From Kalaharituber pfeilii (Eukaryota; Ascomycota; Pezizomycetes; Pezizales; Pezizaceae): DNA of 64,000 nucleotides. The stretch lies in the NCBI GenBank assembly GCA_015179045.1, contig WHUZ01000027.1, forward strand, positions 372,001-436,000. Direction: 5' to 3'. Shown here piece by piece: positions 33,273 through 45,064 of the stretch (the stretch's first letter is position 1; the number at the start of each line of letters is the position of its first letter). The notes under the pieces are model-generated. The model worked only from the letters and a program-made list of their open reading frames with translations, was not told the origin of the DNA and made no database searches. Both the position numbers and the translations under genes were made by a program.

Positions 33273-33316
33273 GCTTCTCATCTCGCCATAGCCCACCGGG
33301 TAGCATGCGAGTAATG

Positions 33317-33348
<32 letters not shown>
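33273..33348 (+). mobile_element. 76-bp LINE family A 3'-end insertion inside a LINE B fragment
   Basis: The family A core (tctcgccatagcccaccgggtagcatgcgag) and about 32 A are flanked by a perfect 12-bp duplication, tacccctccagg (33261-33272 and 33349-33360). Its inner stem is GCCC/GGGT, which still pairs as RNA with one G-U. Confidence 0.88.
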
Positions 33349-33351
<3 letters not shown>

Positions 33352-33360
33352 CCCTCCAGG

Positions 33361-34150
33361 TATGCCACCTTGTCACAGCCGAAAGCCAGATGCTCCGCCT
33401 GTGTGCCTTTCTCCGTATTCCCACTGCCACCACTCCTTCGTCATGCCCTTGCCTGTCTTTAGCTGTACAGTATGAAAGTGGTAACTGCTTTCCTGTTCCA
33501 CCCCACCACCCTGATAAAATGTATATGCCGTGTGCGGATTTAGCGATACAATAAGAGAATACCTAAAAGGAGGACTCGTCGTTATTGGTGATATCATCTA
33601 GTCTATTGAGCGAGAAGTTACGAGAGATAGGCTCTTATATACATGAATGTAGACATAAAAAAGAAGTAGTGTAACACAAACTAATATAAGGGCTGGGAAG
33701 CAACAGGCGCGCGCGCCATATGCATAGATAGAAACAGATGAAACGAACTACTCAAGGGTGCAACGGATATGTTTCAACACACCCTCCCACCGCTGTACCC
33801 CTTTCTTTTCTTTCAGTCGCTCTATGCTGTTTCCATCGTTAACAAAGTCCTCCTTCCGTGACAGTCGCCCTACCCCTCTTCTTCGTTGCGTTCTTTGCTT
33901 TGTCGTCCGCCCTCTCGTGCCCTCCTATCCCGACGTGTACTTTCACCCATACAGTAGTAGCTTCATTTCATTCCCCTCTTTCTTTCTCTTCGTCATTTCT
34001 TCCACTACGCCCGTGAGATCATTCGTTCTTGCTTTTCCTCCTCCCGCTTTCTGTACTGCAGCAATCGCTGCCTGGGAATCCGATATCAATGTCACTGTAC
34101 TTCCAATACCTTCCCTATTCTTACTTCGCCATCCCACTTCTAGCGCCCTG
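33361..34150 (-). pseudogene. LINE family B fragment: RNase H domain and C-terminal motif
   Basis: The minus strand encodes TVTLISDSQAAIAAVQKAG at about 34090, an RNase H active-site strand. A WVKVHVGIGGHE-like stretch in another frame near 33930 matches the later RNase H motif. A C-terminal QAEHLAFGC near 33390 resembles GEHLAFQC at about 51120. Frameshifts and stops make it a relic. Confidence 0.62.
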
Positions 34151-35193
34151 GGCTAGTGATGACTAGACCGGGACACTCAGTATACCTGGGCCACATGATA
34201 TGGGTGGAGAGGTGACTATGGAAAATTTGCAATTATTTTCCTTTTTTCTCCTCTTATTTGTGGGTTAACGTCACTGACCGGGGTCCGGCGCATTACCGGG
34301 ATCCGGCGCACTTCCGGAATAAAGTAACTTCCGCACCTCAGTTAGCCAATTGGAGATTTTGAATGATACTCTATGGTAGTAGTTGCCTAATTAGGCATCT
34401 GAACCCTATGCAGGTGTAAAATGGCAAGATGGCTATTTAGGACCTTGAGCAAGTGCATATATCTTCTATAGTATGTATTCAAGAGATCTGGAATGTTTCA
34501 TAATGATTGGATACATATGGAATGAGTGGTGAGCCAATATCCATATATATATTTTTACTGCTAGAAGTGAATTTTGATATTTAGTCTGTATATAATTCTA
34601 AAAATATGAGGCATTCCTCATAAACAGCTTTCACGAAAGGTAATCATAACGTTCCCTCTACAATAAGAACAGAAATACAGACCATCAGCCAATTCACAGT
34701 GGTAAAAAAGGCATAAAATCAAATACGGAAACAGTATACTGTAAAAAAAAAAAAAAAATACGAAATATAAATCCCACCTACAAATTGTCACCTCGTTGCG
34801 ATAAAGAAAAATAGAAAAAACAACCGTTGTCATAAATCGCGCATCAAAAATACTCCACGTGCTCCTTGTTTCCCGCCTAATATCCATACTTTTTGTGCTC
34901 CACAGTTTGACAATCAGTCACTTCTAGCTTCGAATGTAAATTTCTTACTCCCACTATTATTGTAGTCCACTTACATCTCATCTGCGTCCATCTACTCCCA
35001 CTCTCCGCTCTCTAGCTCTTTCCCATGCGCCAACAACCCTGCATGTGTCATCCCGAACTTCATCCCCTTCCTCCTAACCCCAATCAATGTCCTCACAAAC
35101 CTCAATGGACTTTCCTCAAATGCTACTTCCCCGTTGAGCACCCCAGGCCCCCGTTTCCATCATTTCTGAGCCCACGGAGAAATCCATCCGCCT
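34151..35193. other. No gene recognised; two related 18-bp units at 34275-34310
   Basis: tgaccggggtccggcgca and ttaccgggatccggcgca are in tandem and resemble the pair at 9344-9379 next to the pogo remnant. The rest is AT-rich with an A run near 34743-34758. Confidence 0.45.
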
Positions 35194-38100
35194 TTACCCT
35201 ACGGGCAATCCCTGCCTATCTCCCTCCCCTCTCAGAAATATCCCCAGGAATCCACATGTCCTCGTATATGCCGTAAAGGACTTGAAGAATAATTGCCCGG
35301 CAAACAGATTCACCTGGATCATTAACTGGTCTCGACTTGGGAAGCTCGCTGCCCAGCCATTTGGTAATGCTGGAATTGCTGCGTATGTAAGATCTTCAAA
35401 TGTTGGTGCTATACGTTGGGCTTTAGGTGTATACATGTGAAGATTGATGAATTGTGAGCGCCGGATGTGTGGGAGAAGTTCGTTGACCTCAAACGAGCTG
35501 AGGAGACACAGGACTGGTAAAGTATAAAGATGGCGTACACTGGACACAATCCAGGTTACCGGGCGGAGATAGTCGTCCATATGCTTATGGTTGCTCTGGT
35601 TCAGTTTTACAGTTTCTGCGAAGTCGACAGTAGCGATAATGTTTTGTGCCCATGGCCCAGGCTCAATATCCTTGTGGAAGGAGGTTTGTGAAAGTGTATC
35701 CATAAGGTATTTGAATGACGAGCTGAAGCTGCTAGGGTTTACGATGCCGGTTTTGATAAACTCCAAAACGGCGGGATTGAGTTTGTGAGTATGTGGGGTG
35801 GCAGGTGGGGGCCGTTGAACTACCGCCTCGATTTCGACTTCGTGGGCAACCTCTCTCTCTTGCTCTTCCTGCATGGCAACTCCATGAAGTGATACGACCT
35901 GGTACTCTTCGCACCTGGAGTTGATGATATCAAATTGCTTGTAGCGGGGCAGTAGATCTGGTTCTTGCAGTTTCGTTGCAATGATATGTTTGACTGATTC
36001 CCGCTGTTGGTTAGAGATACCATACATATATTCCAACGTCCTTGATTCGGGCTCTTCCCATTCTTTGGCCAACATGTCCCCGTCGAGTTTGGAAGCTTTA
36101 TATTTGGACCATGCGTGCTCTCGAATCTGATGTCCAATGCCTTGGCTTGCCCACAGTGCGACGCTGCGTTCAGTTTGCGTGCAGGTTTCATGCATTACCC
36201 AAGAGATGATGTCGATGGTTTCGATATGGGCTCCCCCCTCCTTCCCAGAGTGTACTAGGAGTTTACTGTGGACCTCTGGGGGGGCGAAGAAGTGAACTGA
36301 TTGCCCTTGACCTAATTTTCTCATTCGCATGCAAGCTGGAAAAGGATTAGCATGTACCAAATATTATTCAACGTGTGACATAAACTTACCTTGCACCAGT
36401 CTATCTTTGGTTAATTTTGGTCCCAGTGTCACTGCCGCTATGCTTTCTGCTGGAAGCTTCAAATCAGTCCCTCTTGTATGCGCCTCGTCCAGATATACCA
36501 AGCACGTTGTCATATTCTTTACATAGGGCGAGATCATATACGGCTGCAAGCTACCATCTTTGCTCCGTACAGTCAATTCATCATCATCATTGAAAAACAC
36601 CACTGCAGTCCATTGATGGTTTCCTTCGCTTGCCAAATTCAACCAACACTCCGCAACCTCATGGTTCTTCATTTCCAGCACCTGCGCGCCTACATCAAGT
36701 AAGACCTGGATCTGGTCCGTCTGATTTAACAATTTCTTCAATAAATCCTTCACTGGAAGTCTTCCATTTCCCTCCTTCTGTGCGCATGTGTAATGGTTGT
36801 TCTCTGGCTGAAGAAGGTAACAGAGCACTTTTGCGTTGGTGTGGGTTTGTTCGGGGAGATCCAGTTGCTCGATTGAGACAGGCAAAAGATATCGGTTATC
36901 ATTCGTACCACTGAATCCAGTGGTTGGATACTGCTTTTTTTCAGCGAGGTCCCATCCAGAGGTGGTAAGCTTCGTTGGAAACTCCTTGCACGCCTTCGGA
37001 AACACTGTGCTAGCTAGATAGAAGTCAATCACACTCTTGTTCAATCTAAGACGAGGATATATTGTGTTGGACCATTGGTCATTATCCTCCAAGTTGATTC
37101 CTTGTAGCTGGTGTAAAGGAGAGGGAAGGTCTTCGCACCCCTTGATCCAGGTCAAGTATTCTGCTGCCGGGTTGTCGAGCTTTTTGAGACGTTCGAAGCA
37201 CATGCGGAGCTGGCCATCTTCGAGCCCTTGGTAGTAGTAGGACAGGCAGGTAAGAGCAATTGTGACATCAGGATGGCCAAAGTCAGCTCGTGGGGCTGGG
37301 CTATCCTTCGCGCGATAGGGTACCGCAAGGAGTGTTCTGTGCGGAGCAAGGCCATAATCAACACGCCACCGCTTCTCCCGGAGCACAAAAGCAAGGATAC
37401 CGTGGGCGATCATCCCTCTGAGTAATAAAAAGTACGGTAACATGTCCCCTACCTCTGGCCACTTCGTGGGCCCCTGAACATTCTTCGTTGTGGTCAAATA
37501 TAACAGCGAGTTGCTCATGCAATCAGTAAACCACCTTGTTGACACTGCTCCCAAGACACCTCTTCGAATAACATCCTCCGCAATCCTATCAAGCAGCTCA
37601 GACTCTGGCTCCTTCTTCAGTAGCCGCGTGAAGGGGAAACTTCCGGGGGCATCCTCGCGTTCAATTACCTCCACTCCATCAGGGTATCGACCCTTGAGCT
37701 CCCGCATGTGTTTGCTGACAAGACCGAATAGTTCTTGGATTATCACCCAGCGGTCTGGGCTTAGTTGTGGAGCGTGCTGCTCACCAATGGTGTATATGAG
37801 CTGGTATCGAACATGTAAAACTTCGTCACTCTCATCCAAGATATCGCGTGAGTGATTTTCGAGCCAACGCTGAGAACGTAGAAGTGAATCTGCAATTGGG
37901 CCACCAGCACTGAGCTTTTCAACGCCCATCAACTTAAAAGATAAGAGGTGCTCCGGCTCTGACAACAAAATTCCACCATTATCCAAACATTCCTGATATA
38001 ATTCCTGAATCAGGTTCACTGTGGACTCTGTAAGCTCTATTTGCCGGTGAAATGGGAGGTAATATATCCTTCGATTTAACAGCCCACTTAGCTTCTGCAC

Positions 38101-40082
38101 CAGCAGATGGAACATCTGGCCTGACAATGGCTTCAACACCACCACCCTCACTAATTTCTTCTTATCTGCCAGCGCAGCAGCAACAGTTGGCACAATAACT
38201 GATGACTTCCCTTCTCCCATATTTAGCTGCATGACGGCATTAGTTCCATTAGGGGGGAAAGCATCTTAGAAGCAATTTGAGCTTGCACGGGCCTAATCAG
38301 CATATTGTTTTCTATCTCAAAAAGGAGCCAATCAGGATATTCTAGTGGATCCCATCCCTCGCGACCTTTGTTAGCCCACTCCTTGTTGAACTCAACGGAG
38401 TCGTCACGTTGTGCATGGTGATAAAGGCGGATAGCTTGTTGATATAATGAAATCGTTTTCCCAAATGACACCAATACCCTGCCCCACAACTGTGCCCGTT
38501 CAGTGTGCTGGTGGTGATTCCGCATTGCCAATTGACTAAGCAAACTTTTCACGGTTATCCTCGGTCGCAACCCAGTCCGATAAAGTAACTCCTCTATTGT
38601 TCCTTCCTTTGGACTTAACAAAGCCACAATGTGCCTCCAAATACCTATAACACCTTCTCCACATCTTTTCATGTATGATTCTATATACTCTAGAGGGCGG
38701 AGAATGACCTGTGATGTCTGCTGGGAGGACGAGTCGTGTTTGAGAAGCGATTTCCAACTCTGCTCCAAGTCCTGGGCATAACGGTTTTTGAATCCCGTAG
38801 CGTCATTCGAGAAGCGTGTGATTAGATGACTGACAGAGTCTCGTATATTCGGATGCTGGGTCTCAATGCCTCTTCTAAAATCCTGGGATTTTATTACGGA
38901 TGGCTCGTTGCTGCTAAGAAGGTCCTGCAGGCTTTTCACTGTCTTCACTTCCGGTGCGGGAATATAGCACGCGTTGAAACTGTATTGTGTTATAGTTCTC
39001 AACTGGTGACTCAGGGGCCTGATTGTGTCAAGTTCCACTTGAACCCTTTCGATGTGCTGCATATATAGGCGATTGTGGTACCAATGTGCGAATCTCTCGT
39101 TGAGGGGGGTCAATGCTGAGTCGGAATTTAAGAGGTTCCAGTGGTCGCGTGCACGTGCGGGTGGGGACAAACTCTCGCACACCCACTGGGCGTGGTAGTA
39201 TGAAACGGCATTGTCAATGTGATCTTCAAGCCGGCTTTTGTATGCTCTCTGACGGCGGTTCCAGTGCTCATGGTCGCTTTCCCCGTAATTTTGAGATAGG
39301 CGGTATTCTTCGCTCGAGTCAAAAGTCAACAACATACTGCGATACTATTTGTCGGATATCACTAGCCATAGCCTGGCAGCCAAACTCAAGTCGATATTCC
39401 GTTTTCGTGTTTGGTACATCAGGGGGATTCATTATTGCGAACACGCGATGTGTGGCAAAAGCAAGGATTGTTTCAATAAGTTCCATCGGAACATCATCTT
39501 CTCCACGATATGATAATGTTGCAAGCACAAAAAGGATCTTGTACTGGTCATGTGACTTGGAACTTTTTCGGCAGAAGTTGTACAGCGAGTACCAATCTTG
39601 TTCCATGCGGCTGCTGTGCCAGTAGTGTCGGTATCCAATGCTTGAAGATGGATTCGTTTTCGAGCTGATTGTCTGCCATTTATGAAGATAGGATGCTAGA
39701 TTGTTAGTAGGCGTGGGATTCACCATCCAATTGTTGACAAGACTCGAGATTTGGCATACTCTACCTTCCATTGTTTCATCGGCAAGTTCTCGTGCAATGT
39801 ATTCCTTATCGTGGATTCGCGTGTTGACATTTCCCCCATATTCACTCGGCTGATAAGCAGCTCCCCGTATAGAGGCTCGTTTTCGGAGGTCTTCATGACT
39901 GGAATTCTGTTCTTCACTAACTTTAACATCCATTGTTGTCACCTGAAAAATCTTGGTACGTTCCCAATGCTGGAGGATCGAATTCACCGCTGAATGAAAT
40001 TCCCAATGCTGGCAATAGGAAGGTAGACTCTCTTGCCACTCGATCTGCTGCCTTGACAGACGAGCTATCAGGATAGGGAGAG

Positions 40083-40086
<4 letters not shown>
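35194..40086 (-). pseudogene. DUF3638/DUF3645-type giant protein, N-terminus missing, frameshifted
   Basis: Four reading blocks join into about 1,640 residues. A 54-bp intron at 36336-36389 joins ...DRLVQ to ACMRMRKLGQGQS. Block 38223-39335 and block 36364-38232 overlap at a run of six C (38251-38256, minus strand); a seventh C would restore the conserved stretch before MQLNMGEGKSSVIVP, a Walker A-like motif. DESDEVLHVRY follows about 120 residues later. Blocks 39319-40119 and 38223-39335 are out of frame at a TTTT near 39316. Family members are ~3,000-aa fungal proteins of uncertain function; the N-terminal half is absent and a LINE B tail sits at the 5' break. The C-terminus looks complete. 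Either a pseudogene or a real gene hit by assembly errors plus one insertion. Confidence 0.72.
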
Positions 40087-40116
<30 letters not shown>

Positions 40117-40160
40117 CATTTTTTCAAATCACGTAACCCCGCTTGCAGCTGTTCGCCATA
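40087..40160 (-). mobile_element. LINE family B 3'-end insertion at the 5' break of the DUF3638 gene
   Basis: The minus strand reads atggcgaacagctgcaagc ggggttacgtgatt, then 30 A (40087-40116). Just upstream (40161-40240) the minus strand can encode HAQFMYLESLARQVDR after a good acceptor (ttctaacttccgttcag). This suggests the copy lies inside an exon. Confidence 0.68.
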
Positions 40161-40695
40161 GATGTTTCCTTGACGTTCTATCTACCTGACGAGCGAGAGA
40201 TTCTAAATACATGAATTGGGCATGCCTGAACGGAAGTTAGAATCGTACATGCATAGGAGTCGGAATTCTTTAAGTACACCGCGGACAGCTTTTGGTGAAA
40301 TCTGCACCCTGGCTCCTGGTTACGAGACTACAGTACCCCGGTTCCTTCACTAGCGTTAGCACTGGGCTCTGGGCAGCATCCAGTGCCCGTCTGGGTGGGT
40401 GACTTGCGAATTTATTTATTTTCTTTTTTTTATTGCGATGCGGCCTCGTTTCTCGGCGCGGCTTGGTGAGCTTGGCTTTAGGCCTTCAGTGGTTACCCGG
40501 CTATCGCGCGGCGTGATTGAACCTATGGCGGCAGAGATGTAGGACACATCCTCGTCTGATTGGTTTACGGCGCTAATCTATGGGCGGCTGGGGGTCGTAT
40601 CAGCCGTCCGTGACAGTCCGTTTGATATCTGCTATTGGCCGCTATTTTTGTTCGGATAAAGTGCGATTTCCTTGTGACTAACATGTCAAGGAAGC
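40161..40695. other. Possible DUF3638 exon at 40161-40225 (minus), otherwise no gene
   Basis: The exon proposal is described with the neighbouring insertion. The stretch 40310-40550 is GC-rich and contains a short match to the 3' part of fungal 5S rRNA (tgggtgggtgac...gcgaat), too short to call. Confidence 0.35.
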
Positions 40696-41340
40696 AGAAA
40701 ACCTTTTTTTTCCCCTGTTTTCATGACGCCACTGAGATTTTTCCCCTGTTCAAGTTTTGGATGATCAACTAATACTATATTATTTAGTCTATTCATAATA
40801 TTACATATCATGACATTTCAATGCAATAAGGCATTGATTCTAGTGAAATATGTGACTATTGAACTTCAATGCAGTCGCATATTGACATATAATACAATAT
40901 AATCTTGTCGCATATATTATATATATCTAGTTGCATATTGTATATATATTCTGGTTATATATTTTACATTCTAGTTGCATATTTTATTTCAAGTTCATAA
41001 TACGAGAATATTACATAGAACCACAATATTAAAATGGATTAAATAAAGTTCTTATTGCATTATTAAAGTTCAATATAATATTCTGATAGCATATTTTATT
41101 GCGAACTTGAAAAAAATATGTGACTAGAAATTATATATTGAATATGCAACTATATTGAAGGTTTAATGGTTGGATATTTCACTATATATGAGTAGAATTA
41201 AGGATTTATTGCATTGGCGTACAATGCTATGTAATATTATGAATAGACTAAATAATATAGTATTAGTTGATCATCCGAAACTTGAACAGGGGAAAAATCT
41301 CAGTGGCGTCATGAAAACAGGGGAAAAAAAAGGTTTTCTC
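40696..41340. mobile_element. Mutator-like MITE with long terminal inverted repeats
   Basis: The left end AGAAAACCTTTTTTTTCCCC and the right end are inverted copies that match almost perfectly for about 115 bp, then more loosely to about 200 bp. The flanks share GTCAAGGAAGC (40685-40695 and 41341-41351), an 11-bp duplication. Long TIRs with 9-11 bp duplications are typical of Mutator-like elements. The interior is AT-rich and non-coding. Confidence 0.82.
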
Positions 41341-41351
41341 GTCAAGGAAGC

Positions 41352-41760
41352 TCTTATTGGGCCTTTGTACTATATCAGGGCACGTGTTTCAGGATCGTCC
41401 AGACTACCTGCATGTACCTCTGCTTACGGGTGACGAGACAGTTTTCCCCACTGAATGCTTGTGAAGCTCCACCTGCGTGATCCAATGGTAGGTGTTGACA
41501 TGTTTCGGGAACTGTTCCTCTGGTAACATACTGATATTGGTTTCTAGGCTGCTCCCGTCCCGTTCGCTTGGCTTCTTCAAATGGTGGGCTCCTGAGAGCC
41601 ATGAAACAATTTGTTTGGCCCATACTGGTCCTGCCAAGAGGTGTGGGGACGGTAGGTTACAGAGATGTGAGTTGGCAACAAGGTGGAGATCCCCAGAACT
41701 TCGAATTCATCCTAAAGAGAAACTCGTGGAGTTGTACCTGTGTAATCTTGAATGAACACT
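41352..41760. other. No gene recognised
   Basis: Non-repetitive sequence with short open frames on both strands, none recognisable. Confidence 0.4.
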
Positions 41761-41890
41761 AGACTAAAGGACTCACTACGCTGACAGCTTCCAATCTATG
41801 CCGGCCTTGCAGGCTGGGACTTCGTGGTTGCGGAGTTGCTTCCATGGCTAACACTCGTCCCATCGAAGTGGTTGGTTCTGTATGACTTCT
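41761..41890 (-). repeat. Fragment related to the LINE family A 5' leader
   Basis: Aligns along its length with 28165-28292, the 5' leader of the nested LINE A copy (shared blocks such as ttcgtggttgcggagttg/ttgtggttgtggagtcg and acactcgtcc/acgctcgtcc). Confidence 0.55.
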
Positions 41891-42066
41891 TGACATTCAG
41901 GATATATAGGGACGGATTCCCCAGTCTACTAGTGATGTCATGACTTCGCTTTGCAACGCCCTATACGCTAAGGTCGATCAGAACTCCGCTTGCGCTGTGC
42001 TCGGGTACATTACGTTTGTGTTGCATTTATTGCGCCCACACGAAACCCTCATTGGTAGTTTTGACG

Positions 42067-42402
42067 ATGGCTCTACAGGGCGATATTGAGGTCTTGCGAC
42101 AACAGTTGATGCGAACGGAGCATGAGCGGAATTCGGCGTGGGGAGAAAGGGACCAGCTGCAGCAACGGTTGGATGTGGCGAATACGGAGTTGGGAAAAGT
42201 GACGCATGAGCGTGATCAATTACAGGAGAAATTGAAGATGTTACAGGAAAAAGCAGAACAAGGAGGAGCAGGAAGAGGACAGGTTAACGATCCGGAAGAC
42301 GCTGCATGGGCGGAGAAGATGTTTCGTGAGTTAGAGCAGAGGTGTACGCAGTACATGAATATTGCGCAAAAGGACGAGACACGAGAGCACAGGGTCGGAT
42401 GA
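42067..42402 (+). CDS. Coiled-coil protein, unassigned; frame continues past a TGA
   Basis: From MALQGDIEVLRQQLM the frame is a long heptad-rich helix (repeated HERxQLQ-type units) of about 85 residues, then a Gly-rich hinge and a short helical part. It stops at TGA 42400-42402. The same frame remains open to about 42540 with further helix-like sequence (AKAETVFWETIVETERRLEG), so the stop may be a nonsense mutation or the boundary of an undetected intron. No family is recognised. It lies just downstream of a LINE leader fragment, so a transposon origin is possible. Confidence 0.4.
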   Translation: MALQGDIEVLRQQLMRTEHERNSAWGERDQLQQRLDVANTELGKVTHERDQLQEKLKMLQEKAEQGGAGRGQVNDPEDAAWAEKMFRELEQRCTQYMNIAQKDETREHRVG

Positions 42403-45064
42403 TACCTCCACTATGTCGGAATTGCAAAAGCAGAAACGGTGTTTTGGGAAACAATAGTTGAGACGGAGCGTCGGCTAGAAGGTTTGATTACTGCCATTCT
42501 GCGAGGAAGGAGATGTTGGTTTTCCAGATATTTGCTAATATGGTCCGTTTGATAGGATGGAAGAGCATGAGTAGGTTGCGATGTGGAGTGGGCAGAACGG
42601 CTGTGGATTTTGAGAGTCATGTTGAATCTGTGTTGACGTCGATGCGTCGGAGCAGCTTGGTGAGAGTGTGTGTGTTAATTGTGTCGATGTTGATAACTGT
42701 TTTCTGCGGTCGTCGGAAACTAGGATTCCTGTTATGGTAGTAAGCGGAATAGGTTTGGTTCGAATTCGCGAGTCCTGAGCTAGTCGGAAAAAGTATTAGT
42801 TGGATTCGAGGAAGTTTTTTTACTGAATTATCATTTTTATTTCATGCGGTTCCGCGGAAATTCTGCGAATTTATCAAGGGAAAAAATTGGCCACAAGATG
42901 GACTTTCAATTCAAATCTATGTACGTTCGGAACATCAGGTGCACTGGAGAAGCGTCATTATGTGAAGTGAAAAATCGTAATGGCCTGGGCAATCACTCTA
43001 CAACACAGGGCCTAACATTAGACTAGAATTGATTGTTGTGGTTGGGGAGAAGAGATAGCAGAGTTGTTTAAATTTTGTGGGCTTGTCTAAAGCGCGGTGG
43101 TTTACAGATATGGTTTTAGCGATATCAATCCCCCAATAAATGTGCAGGCTTGATTGGAAAAAAGAGGCAAGGTGGATCGTGGGGATATGATGTTTGGGGT
43201 GGTGTGGGCGAGGGGGGAGGGACTACAGCGAAGGTGCTGCTGGATGGGGAGTGCGATTGAGAAGCAGTGGAGAAATGATGGGGTTTAATAGCTGTGGATT
43301 TTGTCTACTTTTGCATAAGCACCTCTGCCTTGGTCAAAGCAGAATGCTATTGTCTCCGCTCATGGAAGAAAAAACAAAGCACCATGAAGAGATGATTTCT
43401 TTCCCATATACCCGCTTTTGTGGATTCTAGGGTTTTCAGTACCCCCCTGTTGTGGTGAAGCTGAAAGAATTGGTGTTGCACCGGAATACGCCAAGCCTTG
43501 CGATACCGCATAGTCACTCTGGGTATAAACCATGGATCTTTCTATGGCTTCTTTGATTATTCTTCTTTTGATTATTTGGACTTCTTTCATTATGGGAAAT
43601 TCTTTGCCATAGAATCTTTCTTTACTTTGTTTCGAGTTATGTAGATTAAAGTAGCATGTTTGTTCTGTAAATTAGGATAAGCAATCTTTTCGGTGCTCTT
43701 GCAATAGAACACTTTGTATCTACGGTTCGCATTCACTATTCAACATGCCTTGTGTGTGTTCTCAACTTTCCGGTCACTCTGTGGGTGGTAGATACTATCG
43801 CCCCCCATTTACACCCTTTTGTGTGCATAGATATTTGAAAGCACCAGTAGGGTACACTTGCATTGCTGTTTTTGATATCGGCGAAATGCAATTTGCTTGA
43901 CTTGCCAAGTCGGGGTTTCAATGTACTCTATGCGAAGCAGCGTATGCATATCACACAGGACTCGCGAATCACAAGATGGGAAATGTAATATGAGAGCAAT
44001 CATGCACTTATGCAAGTGGGGACAGTGGGGCTGAGCCATTAGCATGCAGAGTACGGTTGAGAGAATGTTACAGAGCGGCAGCTGTCATCGCTAGCATAAC
44101 AGCCTTTCTAATCTGGCGGAATACCAAGGGTGATGTAAAAGTTCCTGCCTGTGACACCAAGTTGGGAGCGTTGCGAAAGTCTAGACAATCAATTCTAAGT
44201 ATGTACCGATATCACGCCTACTCAGCATTTTCTCTGATCACAGAACATAGGTGTTGCAAATGGTTTTCTACGCCGTAGAGAGTAAAACTAGTTGTTCATT
44301 CCCCCAGAAGATTTTCGAGATCGTAGAAAGCTGAAGTAAGCATAGATTCCAATTCGGAGGAAAATAGTATTTTACCAGCTTTCCACGTCCCGTACGTAGT
44401 GGTCATCTTTGAGATACCCTTGATGCTTCGAAATGTCAGGTGCGGGGAGTCTTGTGCTCAACCGCAGTGTTTCTCCAAAGGGTCCCCTATGCATCTACTG
44501 CCAAGATGTGGTATGCTGTTGGTGATGTACCTGCCAAATAAGGAAAGCATGTCGCAAAAAGGGTTATGTGCAAGCTGAACTAGCCTGAATAGGTAGCTCC
44601 TGCACAGCTATGTATATACAAGTACTCCTCCATATAGATCGATTGGCTTCGACAGAAAGGAGTCCATCTTAGGACGCCAAATGTACGGGAGGAGATTATA
44701 TAGGGGCTGTACCATCCCTTACCTCGCATACAACAAACTTGATCCTCACTCTTTTCCTCCACTCTAAAGTCAGGGTACCAACCTCCTTCCTCCTGAAACA
44801 ACGGTAATATAAACCAATAATCACCCATCTCCACATTGTTCAATCTATCGCTCAATCCTAAAACGTCGATCCTACTACCATTAAAAAAAGAAAGTCCATC
44901 TAATCAACTTTTCCATACACTTCAACTAAAAAATTTCAACACTCAATCGAATAGAGTTTTTTGCTTACCTCTTCTGAACCAACCTCTCCATTCAAACTAT
45001 CTACTTCTTCCATTTCCGCCTTCGCCCTCTCGAACTGCAACATCAATAACGCCTCCTCTTACTA
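42403..45064. other. No gene recognised
   Basis: About 2.6 kb of spacer. Short frames only; no conserved motif, repeat boundary or RNA gene seen. Confidence 0.45.

Noticed and set aside
33758..34156. Ser/Phe-rich plus-strand frame with hydrophobic parts
   Set aside because: Lies opposite the LINE RNase H fragment, which explains its composition.
40330..40415. Possible 5S rRNA gene or 5S-derived SINE
   Set aside because: Only tgggtgggtgac and gcgaat match the 3' half of fungal 5S; no matching 5' half or terminal stem.
44530..44575. Possible further LINE B tail
   Set aside because: Only cctgcca and gggttatgtg resemble the family; no poly(A) and no duplication.
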